Below are positions 44,843 through 54,101 of a stretch of DNA of 64,000 nt, piece after piece (within the stretch, counting starts at the first letter, position 1; the number at the start of each line of letters is the position of its first letter). The position numbers and the translations under genes were made by a program. The stretch is taken from assembly GCF_023715535.1 (NCBI RefSeq), contig NZ_JAMBOI010000004.1, forward strand, positions 342,751 to 406,750, in the 5' to 3' direction. The DNA comes from Sporosarcina luteola. Its GTDB lineage: Bacteria; Bacillota; Bacilli; Bacillales_A; Planococcaceae. A model generated the notes under the pieces. That model saw nothing but the letters and a program-made list of their open reading frames with translations, was not told the DNA's origin and did no database searches.

Positions 44843-45256
44843 ATGTGGAAAGATTATTTAGTAAGTGTTTCAAAAGAGTGCCAGTTTAAAGCACCCGCAA
44901 CTGAAGCAGATAGTGCATTAATTAAAGAGAAATTAAATATTGACCTACCTAAAAAATTGGCTGATTTGTACAAAGAGACAAATGGTGTATTTGGTAACTG
45001 CGGAATTTCTTTTATTTGGTCAACAGAACAGATGGTCAAAGAAAATTTGTTTAGTAGGTCTATGAGGCCAGTAGACACTTTATTATTTTTCTCTAATGCT
45101 GGTAATGGTGATTTGTTTGGATATTTAATTAAAAACGGAAGTATTCCCAATGATGATATTTATGTATGGAACCATGAAGATGATAGCCAACGTGTAATTG
45201 CATCATCGTTAGAAGAGTTTATTAAAGGTTGGATTCTTGGTGAGATTTCCGTCTAA
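44843..45256 (+). CDS. SMI1/KNR4 (SUKH) family protein
   Basis: A 137-aa SUKH-fold protein: IDLPKKLADLYKETNGVFG near the start is the typical LP..L..LY...NG motif, followed by FFSNAGNGDLFGYLI, IYVWNHEDDSQRVIASSLEEFI. Many members are immunity proteins against polymorphic toxins, but no toxin gene is visible next to it. AAAAGGTGG precedes ATG 44843. Confidence 0.82.
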   Translation: MWKDYLVSVSKECQFKAPATEADSALIKEKLNIDLPKKLADLYKETNGVFGNCGISFIWSTEQMVKENLFSRSMRPVDTLLFFSNAGNGDLFGYLIKNGSIPNDDIYVWNHEDDSQRVIASSLEEFIKGWILGEISV

Positions 45257-45298
45257 GATTTAACGCTTTTAATTAAGAATAAAGGGGGATTCTTAGAG

Positions 45299-45436
45299 AT
45301 GCAAATACCGTGGATTGCAATTTTAGGACCTATCATATTGGTCTGGATAGCGTCGTATATCGTCTATAAGCTAATTCAAGAACATATAGATGAGCGTTTT
45401 AAGGAACTGAAAGAATGGATGAGGGAAAATCAATAA
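45299..45436 (+). CDS. Small single-pass membrane protein (45 aa)
   Basis: AAAGGGGGAT lies upstream of ATG 45299. The product MQIPWIAILGPIILVWIASY continues into an amphipathic charged tail (EHIDERFKELKEWMREN). The predicted single TM and tail resemble many small Bacillales membrane proteins. Confidence 0.58.
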   Translation: MQIPWIAILGPIILVWIASYIVYKLIQEHIDERFKELKEWMRENQ

Positions 45437-45474
45437 ACTAAGGGAATTCAACCGAAACAGAAGGTCTGGTGCTT

Positions 45475-45951
45475 ATGATAAGAATGCGGATAATGTCGGG
45501 GGCTTATCTTTTGTGTGGCAATAAAATTTTGATGTTGAAACGGTCCGGGGAAAGAGAATTAGCAGCTAATTTATGGACGGGTATTGGTGGACATGTCGAA
45601 GCCAATGAACATAACAGTCCTGAAGAATCTTGTGTAAGGGAGGTTTTCGAAGAGACGGGAATTGAAAGGAAGGATATCGAGCAACTTAAACTTCGTTATA
45701 TCTTAATGCGTAGAAGCAAAGATGAAATACGCCAACACTATATTTATATCGGAAATACAAAAAAGATGGATGTAATAAATTCAGATGAAGGTACTCTGCA
45801 TTGGATAGACCTTTCGAAAGTTTTACACTTGGAAATGCCTATGACCGTTAATCATATGCTTAAACACTTTTTTGAAAATCCTAATTCACAATCGGTGTTT
45901 GTAGGATCCATTAATCAATCAAGAATGGAATGGTCTTGTTTGGAAGAATAG
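45475..45951 (+). CDS. NUDIX hydrolase
   Basis: About 158 aa with the NUDIX box GHVEANEHNSPEESCVREVF followed by EETGI, the REVxEExGx catalytic helix that binds Mg and hydrolyses nucleoside-diphosphate-linked substrates. GTG 45469 and ATG 45475 are both possible starts. The specific substrate cannot be read from sequence. Confidence 0.85.
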   Translation: MIRMRIMSGAYLLCGNKILMLKRSGERELAANLWTGIGGHVEANEHNSPEESCVREVFEETGIERKDIEQLKLRYILMRRSKDEIRQHYIYIGNTKKMDVINSDEGTLHWIDLSKVLHLEMPMTVNHMLKHFFENPNSQSVFVGSINQSRMEWSCLEE

Positions 45952-46011
45952 CTTCCCTTTGTTCTACTTAGGGGAACATTTCTTATTACATAAAGTAAAG
46001 GGGCAAGAGAA

Positions 46012-46875
46012 TTGAATAAGATTAGTATAAAAGCTAGTGACAATATGTCATTAAAATCAGAACTCAAGAATTTAGATGAAACATTACAACATGCTAATTT
46101 GGATCATCTAATTGAAAGAATGCTGGAGAATATAGGTTCAACCGACCCGGAACTTAGGGATTCGCTAATTTATAATTCATTTGGAAAACTAATTATGGAA
46201 AATTATTTAACGATAAAGCAAATGAATTACATCCTTGTTGTTTCTCTTAGAAACTTATTCCAGGGTATTGGTCAAAAGGAAGATGACTCGGTATTTAGTC
46301 GTTCTTTTTCATCTTTAGTTCTTGTATTACTCTTAATGAAAGATAAGGAAGAGCGATTCCTGTCAGATGATACGTTGAAACAATTGACTGAAGGAAGTAT
46401 TGCATATTTAAAACTTGAAGAAGATATTCGAGGCCATGTAGCTGGAAAAGGATGGGCCCACAGTATAGCGCATGGGGCAGATCTGTTAACAGAAGCGATA
46501 AATCATCCGAATTTTACTATGACGTTTTCTTCTGAATGTCTCGAGACAATCAAACTAAGTTTATTCAAAGATAGCACGAGAGAATTACCCTATGTTGATG
46601 ATGAAGAGGAAAGGCTTGTTTATGCAGTAGTAGCCCTTCAGGAGAAAGGCGTAAGTGATAGTGAAATTGAAGATTGGTTATCAACGATCTCTGATGACCT
46701 AACTAAACTAGTAGAAAAAGAAGGATATAGTTTAAACTTCTTTTGGAAAAGATCCAATGTAATAAAGTTTTTGCGAGGCTATTATTTCAGGCTGCTGTAC
46801 AAAAATGAGTCCTTGCAAATACGAGAAAGTATCGTGGAGATATTAGAGCGATGGCATAAAGAAACCTTCAACTAA
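46012..46875 (+). CDS. DUF2785 family protein
   Basis: A 287-aa helical soluble protein. DIRGHVAGKGWAHSIAHGAD is the DUF2785 signature, with paired His residues. TTG 46012 follows AAAGGGG. Biochemical function of the family is unknown. It is the last gene before an IS110-family element. Confidence 0.82.
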   Translation: MNKISIKASDNMSLKSELKNLDETLQHANLDHLIERMLENIGSTDPELRDSLIYNSFGKLIMENYLTIKQMNYILVVSLRNLFQGIGQKEDDSVFSRSFSSLVLVLLLMKDKEERFLSDDTLKQLTEGSIAYLKLEEDIRGHVAGKGWAHSIAHGADLLTEAINHPNFTMTFSSECLETIKLSLFKDSTRELPYVDDEEERLVYAVVALQEKGVSDSEIEDWLSTISDDLTKLVEKEGYSLNFFWKRSNVIKFLRGYYFRLLYKNESLQIRESIVEILERWHKETFN

Positions 46876-46967
46876 GATCATGATTTAACCAATACAAGAG
46901 TAGATTTAAAGAAGTTAAACCAACGGAGTGTAGGTCCAAAAGGATTAACGCTTTTTTTGTCGAATTT

Positions 46968-46986
46968 AGTTAACTAACGGAGCAGC
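46968..46986 (+). repeat. Array repeat R15, left half, interrupted
   Basis: TTAGTTAACTAACGGAGCAG is the left portion of the AACTAACGGAGCAGTTTAGTT unit and is cut off just before TTTAGTT. The missing right portion appears at 48736. Confidence 0.55.
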
Positions 46987-47092
46987 ATTCCTGTTTGAAG
47001 GATTTGCGCCATCTTGAAAGAAAAAGAGCCCTCTTGTATGATGCTGAGTGTCAACGCGAAATTGACCCATCATCAAACAGGAGGACTACACT

Positions 47093-48369
47093 ATGAATTC
47101 TAAGTGGAATGAAAAGCTAATCAAGTAACTGAAAACACATTAATTGTCGGCATGGATATCGCCAAGAGTACTCATTACGCATGTTTCGTAGATGAACGAG
47201 GACGTGTGCTTGAGAAAGCTTTTGCCGTACATCAATCCAGACAAGGATTTGAAGCATTATATCAGAATGTTCTTCGTGCTATGAAAGTACATGAGAAAAC
47301 TGATGTTATCGTCGGGATTGAACCTACCGGCCACTATTGGATGAACCTTGCTTATTTCTTGGATTCCTATGGAATCCCGCTTGTAATGGTCAACCCATTA
47401 CACGTCAAGCGGTCAAAGGAACTTGATGATAACTTACAGACAAAGAACGATAAGAAAGATGCAGTGGTCATTGCTCGGCTCATGAAGGACGGGCGTTTCA
47501 GCTATCCCCGCATCCTAAAGGATATTGAGGCGGAGTTGAGGATTGGCTCTACACTTCGTTCAAAGCTGACAGAGGATTTGTCGAGCCTCAAGAACCGGAT
47601 CATTCGCTGGCTTGATCGGTACTTTCCGGAGTTTACACAGTTCTATCCAACCTTTGGGAAGATGGCGTTCGCTACACTCGAGAAAACACCGTTGCCACAA
47701 GACATCATAGGGAAGACGGCTGAAGAGTTAGTCTTTCTCTACCGGCAGGTAGAGGGGATGAGAGCGCCGCAATTACCAAAGGCAAGACTTCTTGTCGATG
47801 TAGCCAACCAATCTATCGGGTTGACGGAAGGATCGCAGATGGCACGATTCGAAATCGCTACGCTCATCCGTCAGTACCGATTGTTAGAGGGAGAAATAGA
47901 AGAGGTAAATAGCCAATTAGCCGAGTTGGCTAAGTCTACAGGAGAGTATATATACCTTTCCACTGTACGCGGCTTAGGGGATGCTACAATCGTTGATCTA
48001 CTCTCTGAAGTCGGTAGTTTTTCACATTATGAGAATCCACGCCAACTCATCAAACTAGCGGAATTAACATTGCGTGAAAATTCATCCGGCTTACATCAGG
48101 GGCGAAAACAGATCTCGAAACGAGGTCGGAAGAGGTTAAGGAATGTTCTATTTAAAGTCATCGTTCCACTAATCAGGCACAATGAAGCGTTTAAACGGCT
48201 ACATGAATACTACACGACTCGCCAACAAAATCCCCTACGGGGAAAACAATCGATGGTCGTGCTATGCGGTAAATTACTGAAAGTGTTACATGGAATTTGT
48301 AAGAAGAAAGTTCATTTCGATGAGCGGCATATGATGAACGATCTCCACTGTCTCGCAACAGCAGCGTAA
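47093..48369 (+). pseudogene. IS110-family transposase, N-terminally frameshifted
   Basis: ATG 47093 (after GGAGGA) starts MNSKWNEKLIK and stops at once. In the -1 frame, ANQVTENTLIVG leads into the intact main ORF from ATG 47152. The main part has the DEDD RuvC-like nuclease residues (MDIAK, GIEPTGHYW, NDKKDA) and the C-terminal transposase_20 domain with a Ser-containing region (LTLRENSSGLHQGRKQ). A one-base loss or a frameshift at AAAAG near 47112 separates the two parts; a start at 47152 may still give a shortened protein. Confidence 0.82.
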
Positions 48370-48600
48370 GACATTTCAAATCAATCTATCTATGACAAGA
48401 AGGATGACACGGAGAAGCCAGCACAGTACTAACAATAAGACCAAGAGTCCCGGCAGCAGCTTAGCAGGCCTCTGCCTTATGAATAGACCGAACGAAGGAA
48501 TGTCAGCGCCCAGACGCCAAGAGACATGGGAGGGTACGTCATCATAAGCATCGCAGAGATCCATTGTGCATCGAATAATGGATTAGAAAAGCTAATGTTT
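48370..48600 (+). ncRNA. Candidate bridge-RNA region of the IS110 element
   Basis: The region after the transposase has no ORF and is GC-richer than the array, with several short self-complementary blocks. IS110/IS1111 elements encode a guide (bridge) RNA in a non-coding end. Assignment here is by position only. Confidence 0.3.
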
Positions 48601-48735
48601 TCCATTAGTTTTAGCGAAGCGTACACTCATCTTGGTAATAAAAACAATAAATTCAAATATATGTTATAAGCTAGCACAAAAATAATTTTCCTCACATCAC
48701 GAAGTGATGTAAACCGTTGATACTTCAATGTTTAT

Positions 48736-48752
48736 AGAGGGAGTTTAGTTAA
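48736..48752 (+). repeat. Array repeat R15, right half
   Basis: GGGAGTTTAGTTAAAGAA continues the unit broken at 46986, with a few bases of overlap or loss. Confidence 0.5.
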
Positions 48753-48802
48753 AGAAATATTGGGGGTTTGCGGTTCATTACAAATTTATTTAGGGGGATT
48801 TT

Positions 48803-49387
48803 ATGATAATAAGAAATCTTTCTAAAGTGTTACTAATTATTGTAGGAACAATTGTACTTTTACTTTGGATTAGTGGATGGCTTAATCTCTGGATAAAAGG
48901 GATTGGTGGTATTGCCGATGATGTTAAAGGTTATCAACTTCATTCATATCCTGTTGACGGAGAGTATTCTCTTAAGCTTGATTTGAGTGATCTTGAAAGT
49001 AATGAGGGGAAAGTGCTTTATGATGATGGGAAGAATCAAATTTACGTAAACAAAGTATGGGTCAATGATAATTCAGATTATGAAGTTAGCTTTAGGTCGA
49101 GTGGAACATATAATTTAAGGGGTGCAACATTAGTATCAGGTAATGAACATGCAAGAGTTGAAAATGGTTTTACATATGATAATCAGATTGACGCAACAGC
49201 AACATATCAAAAAAATACTTTTAAAATCTATTCTTCAGGTTCATCTGGTTTAAATTATAAGGATGGAGATTCATTTGGATTTTATTTGTTACCGCATGAT
49301 AAAGAGGTAGATCTAGATATTGAAAAAGATTCCATTATAGAAGTGAAACTTTCTAATTTGCATATGCATAACTGGGAGAAAAAATAA
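48803..49387 (+). CDS. Membrane-anchored hypothetical protein (194 aa), array gene
   Basis: One N-terminal TM (about residues 8-28), followed by a beta-rich extracytoplasmic domain (YEVSFRSSGTYNLRGATLVSG; DGDSFGFYLLPHDKEV). TTAGGGGGA precedes ATG 48803. No family recognised. Lies between R15 and R16. Confidence 0.6.
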   Translation: MIIRNLSKVLLIIVGTIVLLLWISGWLNLWIKGIGGIADDVKGYQLHSYPVDGEYSLKLDLSDLESNEGKVLYDDGKNQIYVNKVWVNDNSDYEVSFRSSGTYNLRGATLVSGNEHARVENGFTYDNQIDATATYQKNTFKIYSSGSSGLNYKDGDSFGFYLLPHDKEVDLDIEKDSIIEVKLSNLHMHNWEKK

Positions 49388-49407
49388 ATGTTGCTTAATA
49401 ATTCTCT

Positions 49408-49507
49408 TCAACTAACGTGCGCTTTAGTCGAAGTTCATTGAGCATTGAGCATTGAGCTGCTTACTGCTCTTTACTCTTATTGAACTAACGGAGCAGTTTA
49501 GTTCAAA
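49408..49507 (+). repeat. Array repeat R16
   Basis: CAACTAACGTGCGCTTTAGT, GAGCATTGAGCATTGAGCTG, GCTC, then TTGAACTAACGGAGCAGTTT and AGTTCAA. Confidence 0.78.
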
Positions 49508-49577
49508 ACGATAAAGGATGAAACTAATGAAACTTTAATTGTAAATTAGCGACTTATCATGAAAAGGAGAATTTCTT

Positions 49578-49937
49578 ATGAAAATAAAATACTTTTTCTT
49601 TTCTTTAATAGTTATTGCTTTTTTATCGAGTTGCTCCAACGATCCATCAGCTATTATTAAAAGTTCATCAGCAAGTTGGGTTTCAGAATTTGTTGTTTGG
49701 GATGGTTATATTTACCGACTAAGTGATGAATATGTTGAAGATGTAGATGAAGAAATCGGTGAAGTAACAAAGTATTCGGTTATGGAGGGAACGTACTCTG
49801 GGAACTTCTCGAATGTGTATAAAAAAGGTACAAAATATTACGCTATGCAAGGAATAAGCACAGAAGAAGCAATTGCTATTGAAGAAGAAGGTAAGTATAG
49901 AAAAGCGATTAGGGATGAAAAGTATGGAGAAAAATAA
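49578..49937 (+). CDS. Array lipoprotein A (copy 1)
   Basis: A 119-aa lipoprotein: signal peptide with lipobox LSSC (residues 17-20) and a small domain (VVWDGYIYRLSDEYVEDVDE; VYKKGTKYYAMQGISTEEA). It is about 90% identical to the protein at 55297-55656, including flanking DNA. The protein at 50063 is a diverged paralogue (shared IGK(V/I)T and TE(E/K)AIAI). AAAGGAGA precedes ATG 49578. Confidence 0.72.
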   Translation: MKIKYFFFSLIVIAFLSSCSNDPSAIIKSSSASWVSEFVVWDGYIYRLSDEYVEDVDEEIGEVTKYSVMEGTYSGNFSNVYKKGTKYYAMQGISTEEAIAIEEEGKYRKAIRDEKYGEK

Positions 49938-49948
49938 CTTTTATTTTT

Positions 49949-50030
49949 TACTAACTGGTGCTTTACTTGAGGATCATTAGCTACTGAGACAGCTCAACTT
50001 CTTGTCAACTAACGGTGCATGTTAGTTCTA
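49949..50030 (+). repeat. Array repeat R17
   Basis: TACTAACTGGTGCTTTACTT, a decayed stem AGCTACTGAGACAGCT, then CAACTAACGGTGCATGTTAG. It begins within sequence shared with R19. Confidence 0.78.
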
Positions 50031-50062
50031 GAAGAAGATGTTTTGTAGAAAGGGAGAATACA

Positions 50063-50425
50063 TTGAAGAAAGCAATACCAATAGGTTTAATTCTTATTTC
50101 TATTCTGCTTTCAGGTTGTAATAAGAACGAATTAAGCAATGCTGAATTTACTAATCTTACACCAGCCGTAATTCACCTAGACAACTTAAATTATCTAATG
50201 ACCGATGAAGTTTTATCTACTGACGAGATTGAAGAACAAATAGGTAAGATTACTCGAATACACGAGCTTGTGTCTTACTCTGAAGACCAAAACCCATACA
50301 TAAATCCGAGTGAAATTTATAAAATAAAGGATATAAAAACCGAAAAGGCAATAGCAATTAAAGTTAATGACAAGATATATAAAGCTGTGAATGCTAAATT
50401 AGAATGGGCAGTTTTCAACAATTAA
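50063..50425 (+). CDS. Array lipoprotein B (paralogue of A)
   Basis: A 120-aa lipoprotein with lipobox LSGC (residues 14-17). TTG 50063 follows AAAGGGAGA. The domain pattern (LNYLMTDEVLSTDEIEEQIG; DIKTEKAIAI) parallels lipoprotein A at low identity. The last residues (about AKLEWAVFNN) overlap the apparent left end of an IS21 element, so the native C-terminus may have been changed. Confidence 0.68.
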   Translation: MKKAIPIGLILISILLSGCNKNELSNAEFTNLTPAVIHLDNLNYLMTDEVLSTDEIEEQIGKITRIHELVSYSEDQNPYINPSEIYKIKDIKTEKAIAIKVNDKIYKAVNAKLEWAVFNN

Positions 50426-50511
50426 GATTGACCACTTTTATCAACTAATTCCCTTTCGATATACTGGATAGAGTATTTCGAAAGGAGAGTAAATTAGGAG
50501 TGGATAGAAAG

Positions 50512-52046
50512 ATGAAATACAAAGAGATCTTTGAGTTGAAGAGTATAGGTTTGAATAACTCACAAATTGGTAGAAGATTAGGGATTTCCAGAAACACAGT
50601 TAGGAAGTATCTTGGGATGAGCCCTGAAGAATTTGAAGCCTGGCTTCATTCGTTGGAGACCCGTGAGAAAAAACTGGATCCACACAAGGATCGAATCCTG
50701 CATTGGTTGAAAGAATACCCAGACACATCAAGCGCACAAATTTTGGATTGGTTGGAAGAGAAACTCGGTGTCACTAATGTATCTGAAGGTACAGTAAGAA
50801 ATTACGTAAATGAATTGAGAGAGATTTATCATATTCCAAAAACCGCTAATTATCGAGTGTATACAGCTGTGGAAGAGTTCCGCCGGGTGTGCAATGCCAA
50901 GTGGACTTTGGAGAGACAGTACTCCTAACGGAGTATGGAGAAAGAAGGAAAGTCTATTGTATTGGGTTTGTCCTCGCTCATTCCCGCTACAAGTATATAG
51001 AATGGCTAGATCGTCCTTTTCGTACGGTGGATGTTATCCGCATGCACGAGAACGCGTTCCGATTTTATGATGGGATGCCTGAAGAAATCGTTTATGACCA
51101 GGACAAGCTGCTTACTGTTTCAGAAAATGCAGGCGACCTCCTCTTGACTGAACAGTTTAAATCATACCGTGATTATCGGGGATTCCGTGTTCATCTATGC
51201 CGAAAAGCAGATCCCGAGTCAAAGGGAAAGATTGAAAGCGTCATAAAGTTTGTCAAATACAACTTCAGCAAGAATCGTACATTCGTAGATTTGGAGAAAC
51301 TGAATCAGCAGACTGTGGAATGGTTGAAGCGTACTGGAAATCGGAAAGTTCACCAAACAATAAAAAAGAGACCTTTCAAAGTGTTTGCCCTTGAAAAACA
51401 ACACTTGAAAAGTCTCTCTACTTCATACATTCTTTCACCATCTAGTGATATGAAAATTATATCAAGGAATGTACAGAAAGACAACACCATCAGGTTTGAA
51501 GGAAATCGGTACAGTGTACCTGCAGGTACATATCATCCCAGAACAGCGAATCGTGTCTTTCTAGATATCAACGAATCCAGACTACGCATACGTTTAGAGC
51601 CGGATGGCAATACCATAGCAGATCACCCATTATCTGGAGGCAAGGGGCATCTCATTACGGACCCCTCCCATAAACGAAAGTCGGGAACAAAGACAGCGCG
51701 CCTTTCCCAAGAGGTACAGCAACTATTCCAAAATCACGAATTAATTAAATGGTACCTTAAGGAATTGAGGGCGAAATATCCTCGTCATTTGATTGATCAG
51801 CTTGTGGTGATGAAACATGCGATACACCAGCATCCTGAATTTGCGGATGAGGCCCTTAGGCTAGCAAAGATGTATAACTTAATCAGCGCCAATGATTACC
51901 GAGATATCTTATTTTCTTTACATAAGGAGTCGGAATCAAAAGAAATCAAAGCAGCTGAAAACACACAAACGAAATATAGCCATTTACAAGCATCAGAGAG
52001 GGATGTATCGTACTACGTCGGATTACTGGAAGGTGATTCGCAATGA
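50512..52046 (+). pseudogene. istA: IS21 transposase IstA, one-base frameshift
   Basis: The first segment (from ATG 50512) has the N-terminal helix-turn-helix (NNSQIGRRLGISRNTVRKYL) and stops at 50928. The second, overlapping in another frame, continues with VQCQVDFGE (catalytic Asp), VYDQDK and DPESKGKIE (the final Glu). The expected EEFPPGVQCQ reads EEFRRVCN, so a single C seems lost in TTCCGCCGGG near 50880. The DDE transposase is therefore probably inactive. Confidence 0.85.
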
Positions 52047-52795
52047 ACCAACCGGTAGAAACACTTCAACAGCAGTGCAAGCAGCTGCGATTGGCAGAGA
52101 CGGCGCGGGAGCTTCCCGCCCTCCTTCGGGAGGCGGAAAAAAAGAATTGGACATATCATGAGTTACTATTTGAACTGTTGGGAAGAGAAATTGGAAACAG
52201 AGAGAGAAAATTGATTGAAAAGCATATGAAGTGGGCGAATTTCCCCTACCATAAATCGCTTGATGAGTACCGGCTTGAGGAGCAGACAGCGATTGGAGAA
52301 CGGCAATTTAAGCAACTCAGAACGCTAGATTGGATTGGTGAACGATTCACTTTGATTCTCATGGGTCCCCCAGGCGTCGGAAAAACCCATCTGGCCATCG
52401 GCCTTGGAATGGAGGCAATCAATGCCGGGATACAGGTTTCTTTCGTCTCAATGGCCGAGCTGATCTACCTTCTGAAAACAAGGGAATATATCTCGAAGTC
52501 CAAGACACGTCATAAGCGCCTGCAGGCGTCAGAGCTTGTGATTATCGACGATCTGATGTACATCGCTATGGAACCTCAAGAATCAAATCTGTTCTTCCAG
52601 TTCATTTATGAACTGTACGACAAGACTGCCTTTATCCTAACGTCTAACAAAGGCCCTGGCGAATGGGGAAAACTCCTTGGAGATCCAGCGCACACGACAG
52701 CTATTTTAGATCGACTTCTTCACAGAAGTGAAATCATTTCATATGGAGATGACCCAAGTCATCGCATGAAGAACAGGCAATCCCTGTTTGAATGA
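52043..52795 (+). CDS. istB: IS21 helper ATPase IstB
   Basis: A 250-aa AAA+ protein with Walker A GPPGVGKTHLAIGLG and Walker B ELVIIDDLMY, followed by LTSNKGPGEWGKLLGD and AILDRLLHR, all typical of IstB, which helps IstA choose a target. ATG 52043 overlaps the istA stop. It is intact although istA is broken. Confidence 0.92.
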   Translation: MNQPVETLQQQCKQLRLAETARELPALLREAEKKNWTYHELLFELLGREIGNRERKLIEKHMKWANFPYHKSLDEYRLEEQTAIGERQFKQLRTLDWIGERFTLILMGPPGVGKTHLAIGLGMEAINAGIQVSFVSMAELIYLLKTREYISKSKTRHKRLQASELVIIDDLMYIAMEPQESNLFFQFIYELYDKTAFILTSNKGPGEWGKLLGDPAHTTAILDRLLHRSEIISYGDDPSHRMKNRQSLFE

Positions 52796-52940
52796 ATCAT
52801 TTAGGTGGTCAAACTTATTTGATGAAATATGATCAATTCTACTTGACGTTAACAAAAGCGTATTTATTAATTGAATGATAGGAGTTAATTGGTACCTTCT
52901 GAACGATTACTTTCGTGAATCGGGTTGGTAAAGTTACAAC

Positions 52941-52968
52941 AAAAAAACGCTCAGTTGAGCGTTTTTTT
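52941..52968. terminator. Bidirectional terminator
   Basis: AAAAAAACGCTCA-GTTGAGCGTTTTTTT, the same hairpin as at 41518. Confidence 0.85.
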
Positions 52969-53015
52969 ATTGCTAATTATATAGCCCGTTAGATGGACGG
53001 TTCGCTTCCACTCCA

Positions 53016-53330
53016 TCAGTAAGCCAACTCTACTTTTACATCCATTTCAATTTCACTCATAGCAAAGAAGTTGGTCAGTCTTCTTGTAATGGATTCAACT
53101 AATGCCTCCGCCATTTCATCGGGAATCGGATTTTGATAAATCATCGTGAATCCGATAAAACAATCCTCGATCGGGTTAAAGGCCGTCCCTCCTTCGCCTT
53201 CCCCTTTGCTGACGACTTCCACGAAACCCGCGAGGACGATTGTGTTCAAAATACCCGTGTGTAGAATGTTTTTCTCCCGTTCACTTAACCCTGAACGGTC
53301 TTCAATCTTAATGTGAATGCCTTGTTTCAA
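53016..53330 (-). CDS. Hypothetical protein (104 aa)
   Basis: A soluble protein with no signal peptide, starting at TTG after GGAGTTGGGGA. Sequence (IHIKIEDRSGLSEREKNILH; DEMAEALVESITRRLTNFF) suggests an alpha/beta fold. Unrecognised. Minus strand, between the IS21 element and the sigma factor gene. The gap 53331-53573 has a possible decayed repeat (GCAGTTTAGCGAAG at 53447). Confidence 0.5.
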   Translation of the reverse strand: MKQGIHIKIEDRSGLSEREKNILHTGILNTIVLAGFVEVVSKGEGEGGTAFNPIEDCFIGFTMIYQNPIPDEMAEALVESITRRLTNFFAMSEIEMDVKVELAY

Positions 53331-53573
53331 TTCCCCAACTCCCTTTTAATTAACTCTTCACAAGTTTACAATAGCTTGTAGGAGAAGTACATATTATTTC
53401 CAATTTTGTATATGCAGTATTATTTAATACTCTGACGCTCATCATGCAGCAGTTTAGCGAAGTAAGGAGATTACCAACAATAAAAGTAAATGATTCTAAA
53501 AATTTGAACCTATTATGAATCGATAATCGTCTAATAGCAGAATTCGAAGTTGTTGGAAAGGGGGGATCGTAGA

Positions 53574-54101
53574 TTGGACAAAGCAGAAATAGATTACCTA
53601 TTAGAAAAAGTAATGATTGAATATGGAAATGAGTTAGTGCGATTGGCATTTTCCTATGTGAAAGAGACAGAGATTGCTAAGGATTTAGTTCAAAATGCAT
53701 TTATTAAATGCTATAAGAATCTTGATTCGTTTCGAAATGACGCACACATTAAAACGTGGCTCTATCGTATAACCATTAATGAGTGTAAAGATTACTTGAA
53801 AAGCTGGAATTATAAAATGGTTCAAGTGAAAAGTTTTATAAATGAAACGGCAAGGTCCATATCACCATCAGTGGAGAAAACTGTTCTGGACAAACATAAA
53901 AGCGAAGAAATGAGACAAACCATTTTCGCTATACCTATAGTGTATCGGGAAGTGGTTTACCTATACTACTATGAGTCATTGAAGATAGAGGAAATTGGAA
54001 AGGTGTTGGATATTCCGGTTAATACAGTGAAAACTCGACTAAGAAGAGCAAAAAAAAGATTACAGCCGATGATAAAGGAGGCAGAACTTAATGAAAGATA
54101 A
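53574..54101 (+). CDS. ECF-type sigma-70 factor
   Basis: A 175-aa extracytoplasmic-function sigma factor with region 2 (LVQNAFIKCYKNLDSFR; IKTWLYRITINECKDYLK) and region 4 (IYREVVYLYYYESLKIEEIG; VNTVKTRLRRAKKRL), directing RNA polymerase to stress promoters. TTG 53574 follows AAAGGGGGG. The next gene overlaps it by 11 bases and encodes its likely membrane regulator. Confidence 0.9.
   Translation: MDKAEIDYLLEKVMIEYGNELVRLAFSYVKETEIAKDLVQNAFIKCYKNLDSFRNDAHIKTWLYRITINECKDYLKSWNYKMVQVKSFINETARSISPSVEKTVLDKHKSEEMRQTIFAIPIVYREVVYLYYYESLKIEEIGKVLDIPVNTVKTRLRRAKKRLQPMIKEAELNER

Larger units (their letters stand above)
46987..48737 (+). mobile_element. IS110-family element (approximate limits)
   Basis: Limits are inferred from the two halves of an array repeat that flank it (46968-46986 and 48736-48752). 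It contains one transposase gene and about 370 bases of non-coding 3' sequence. No terminal inverted repeats were expected or seen for this family. Confidence 0.55.
50390..52855 (+). mobile_element. IS21-family element (approximate limits)
   Basis: Contains istA (frameshifted) and istB. Near-inverted repeats flank the genes: 50399-50435 and the complement of 52805-52842 share TAGAAT, TTTCA-CAA and AAG-TTGACCAC. The outer ends could not be set exactly. Confidence 0.72.

Noticed and set aside
44843..45256. Toxin-immunity pair
   Set aside because: The SUKH-domain protein might be an immunity protein, but no adjacent toxin with a recognisable domain was found.
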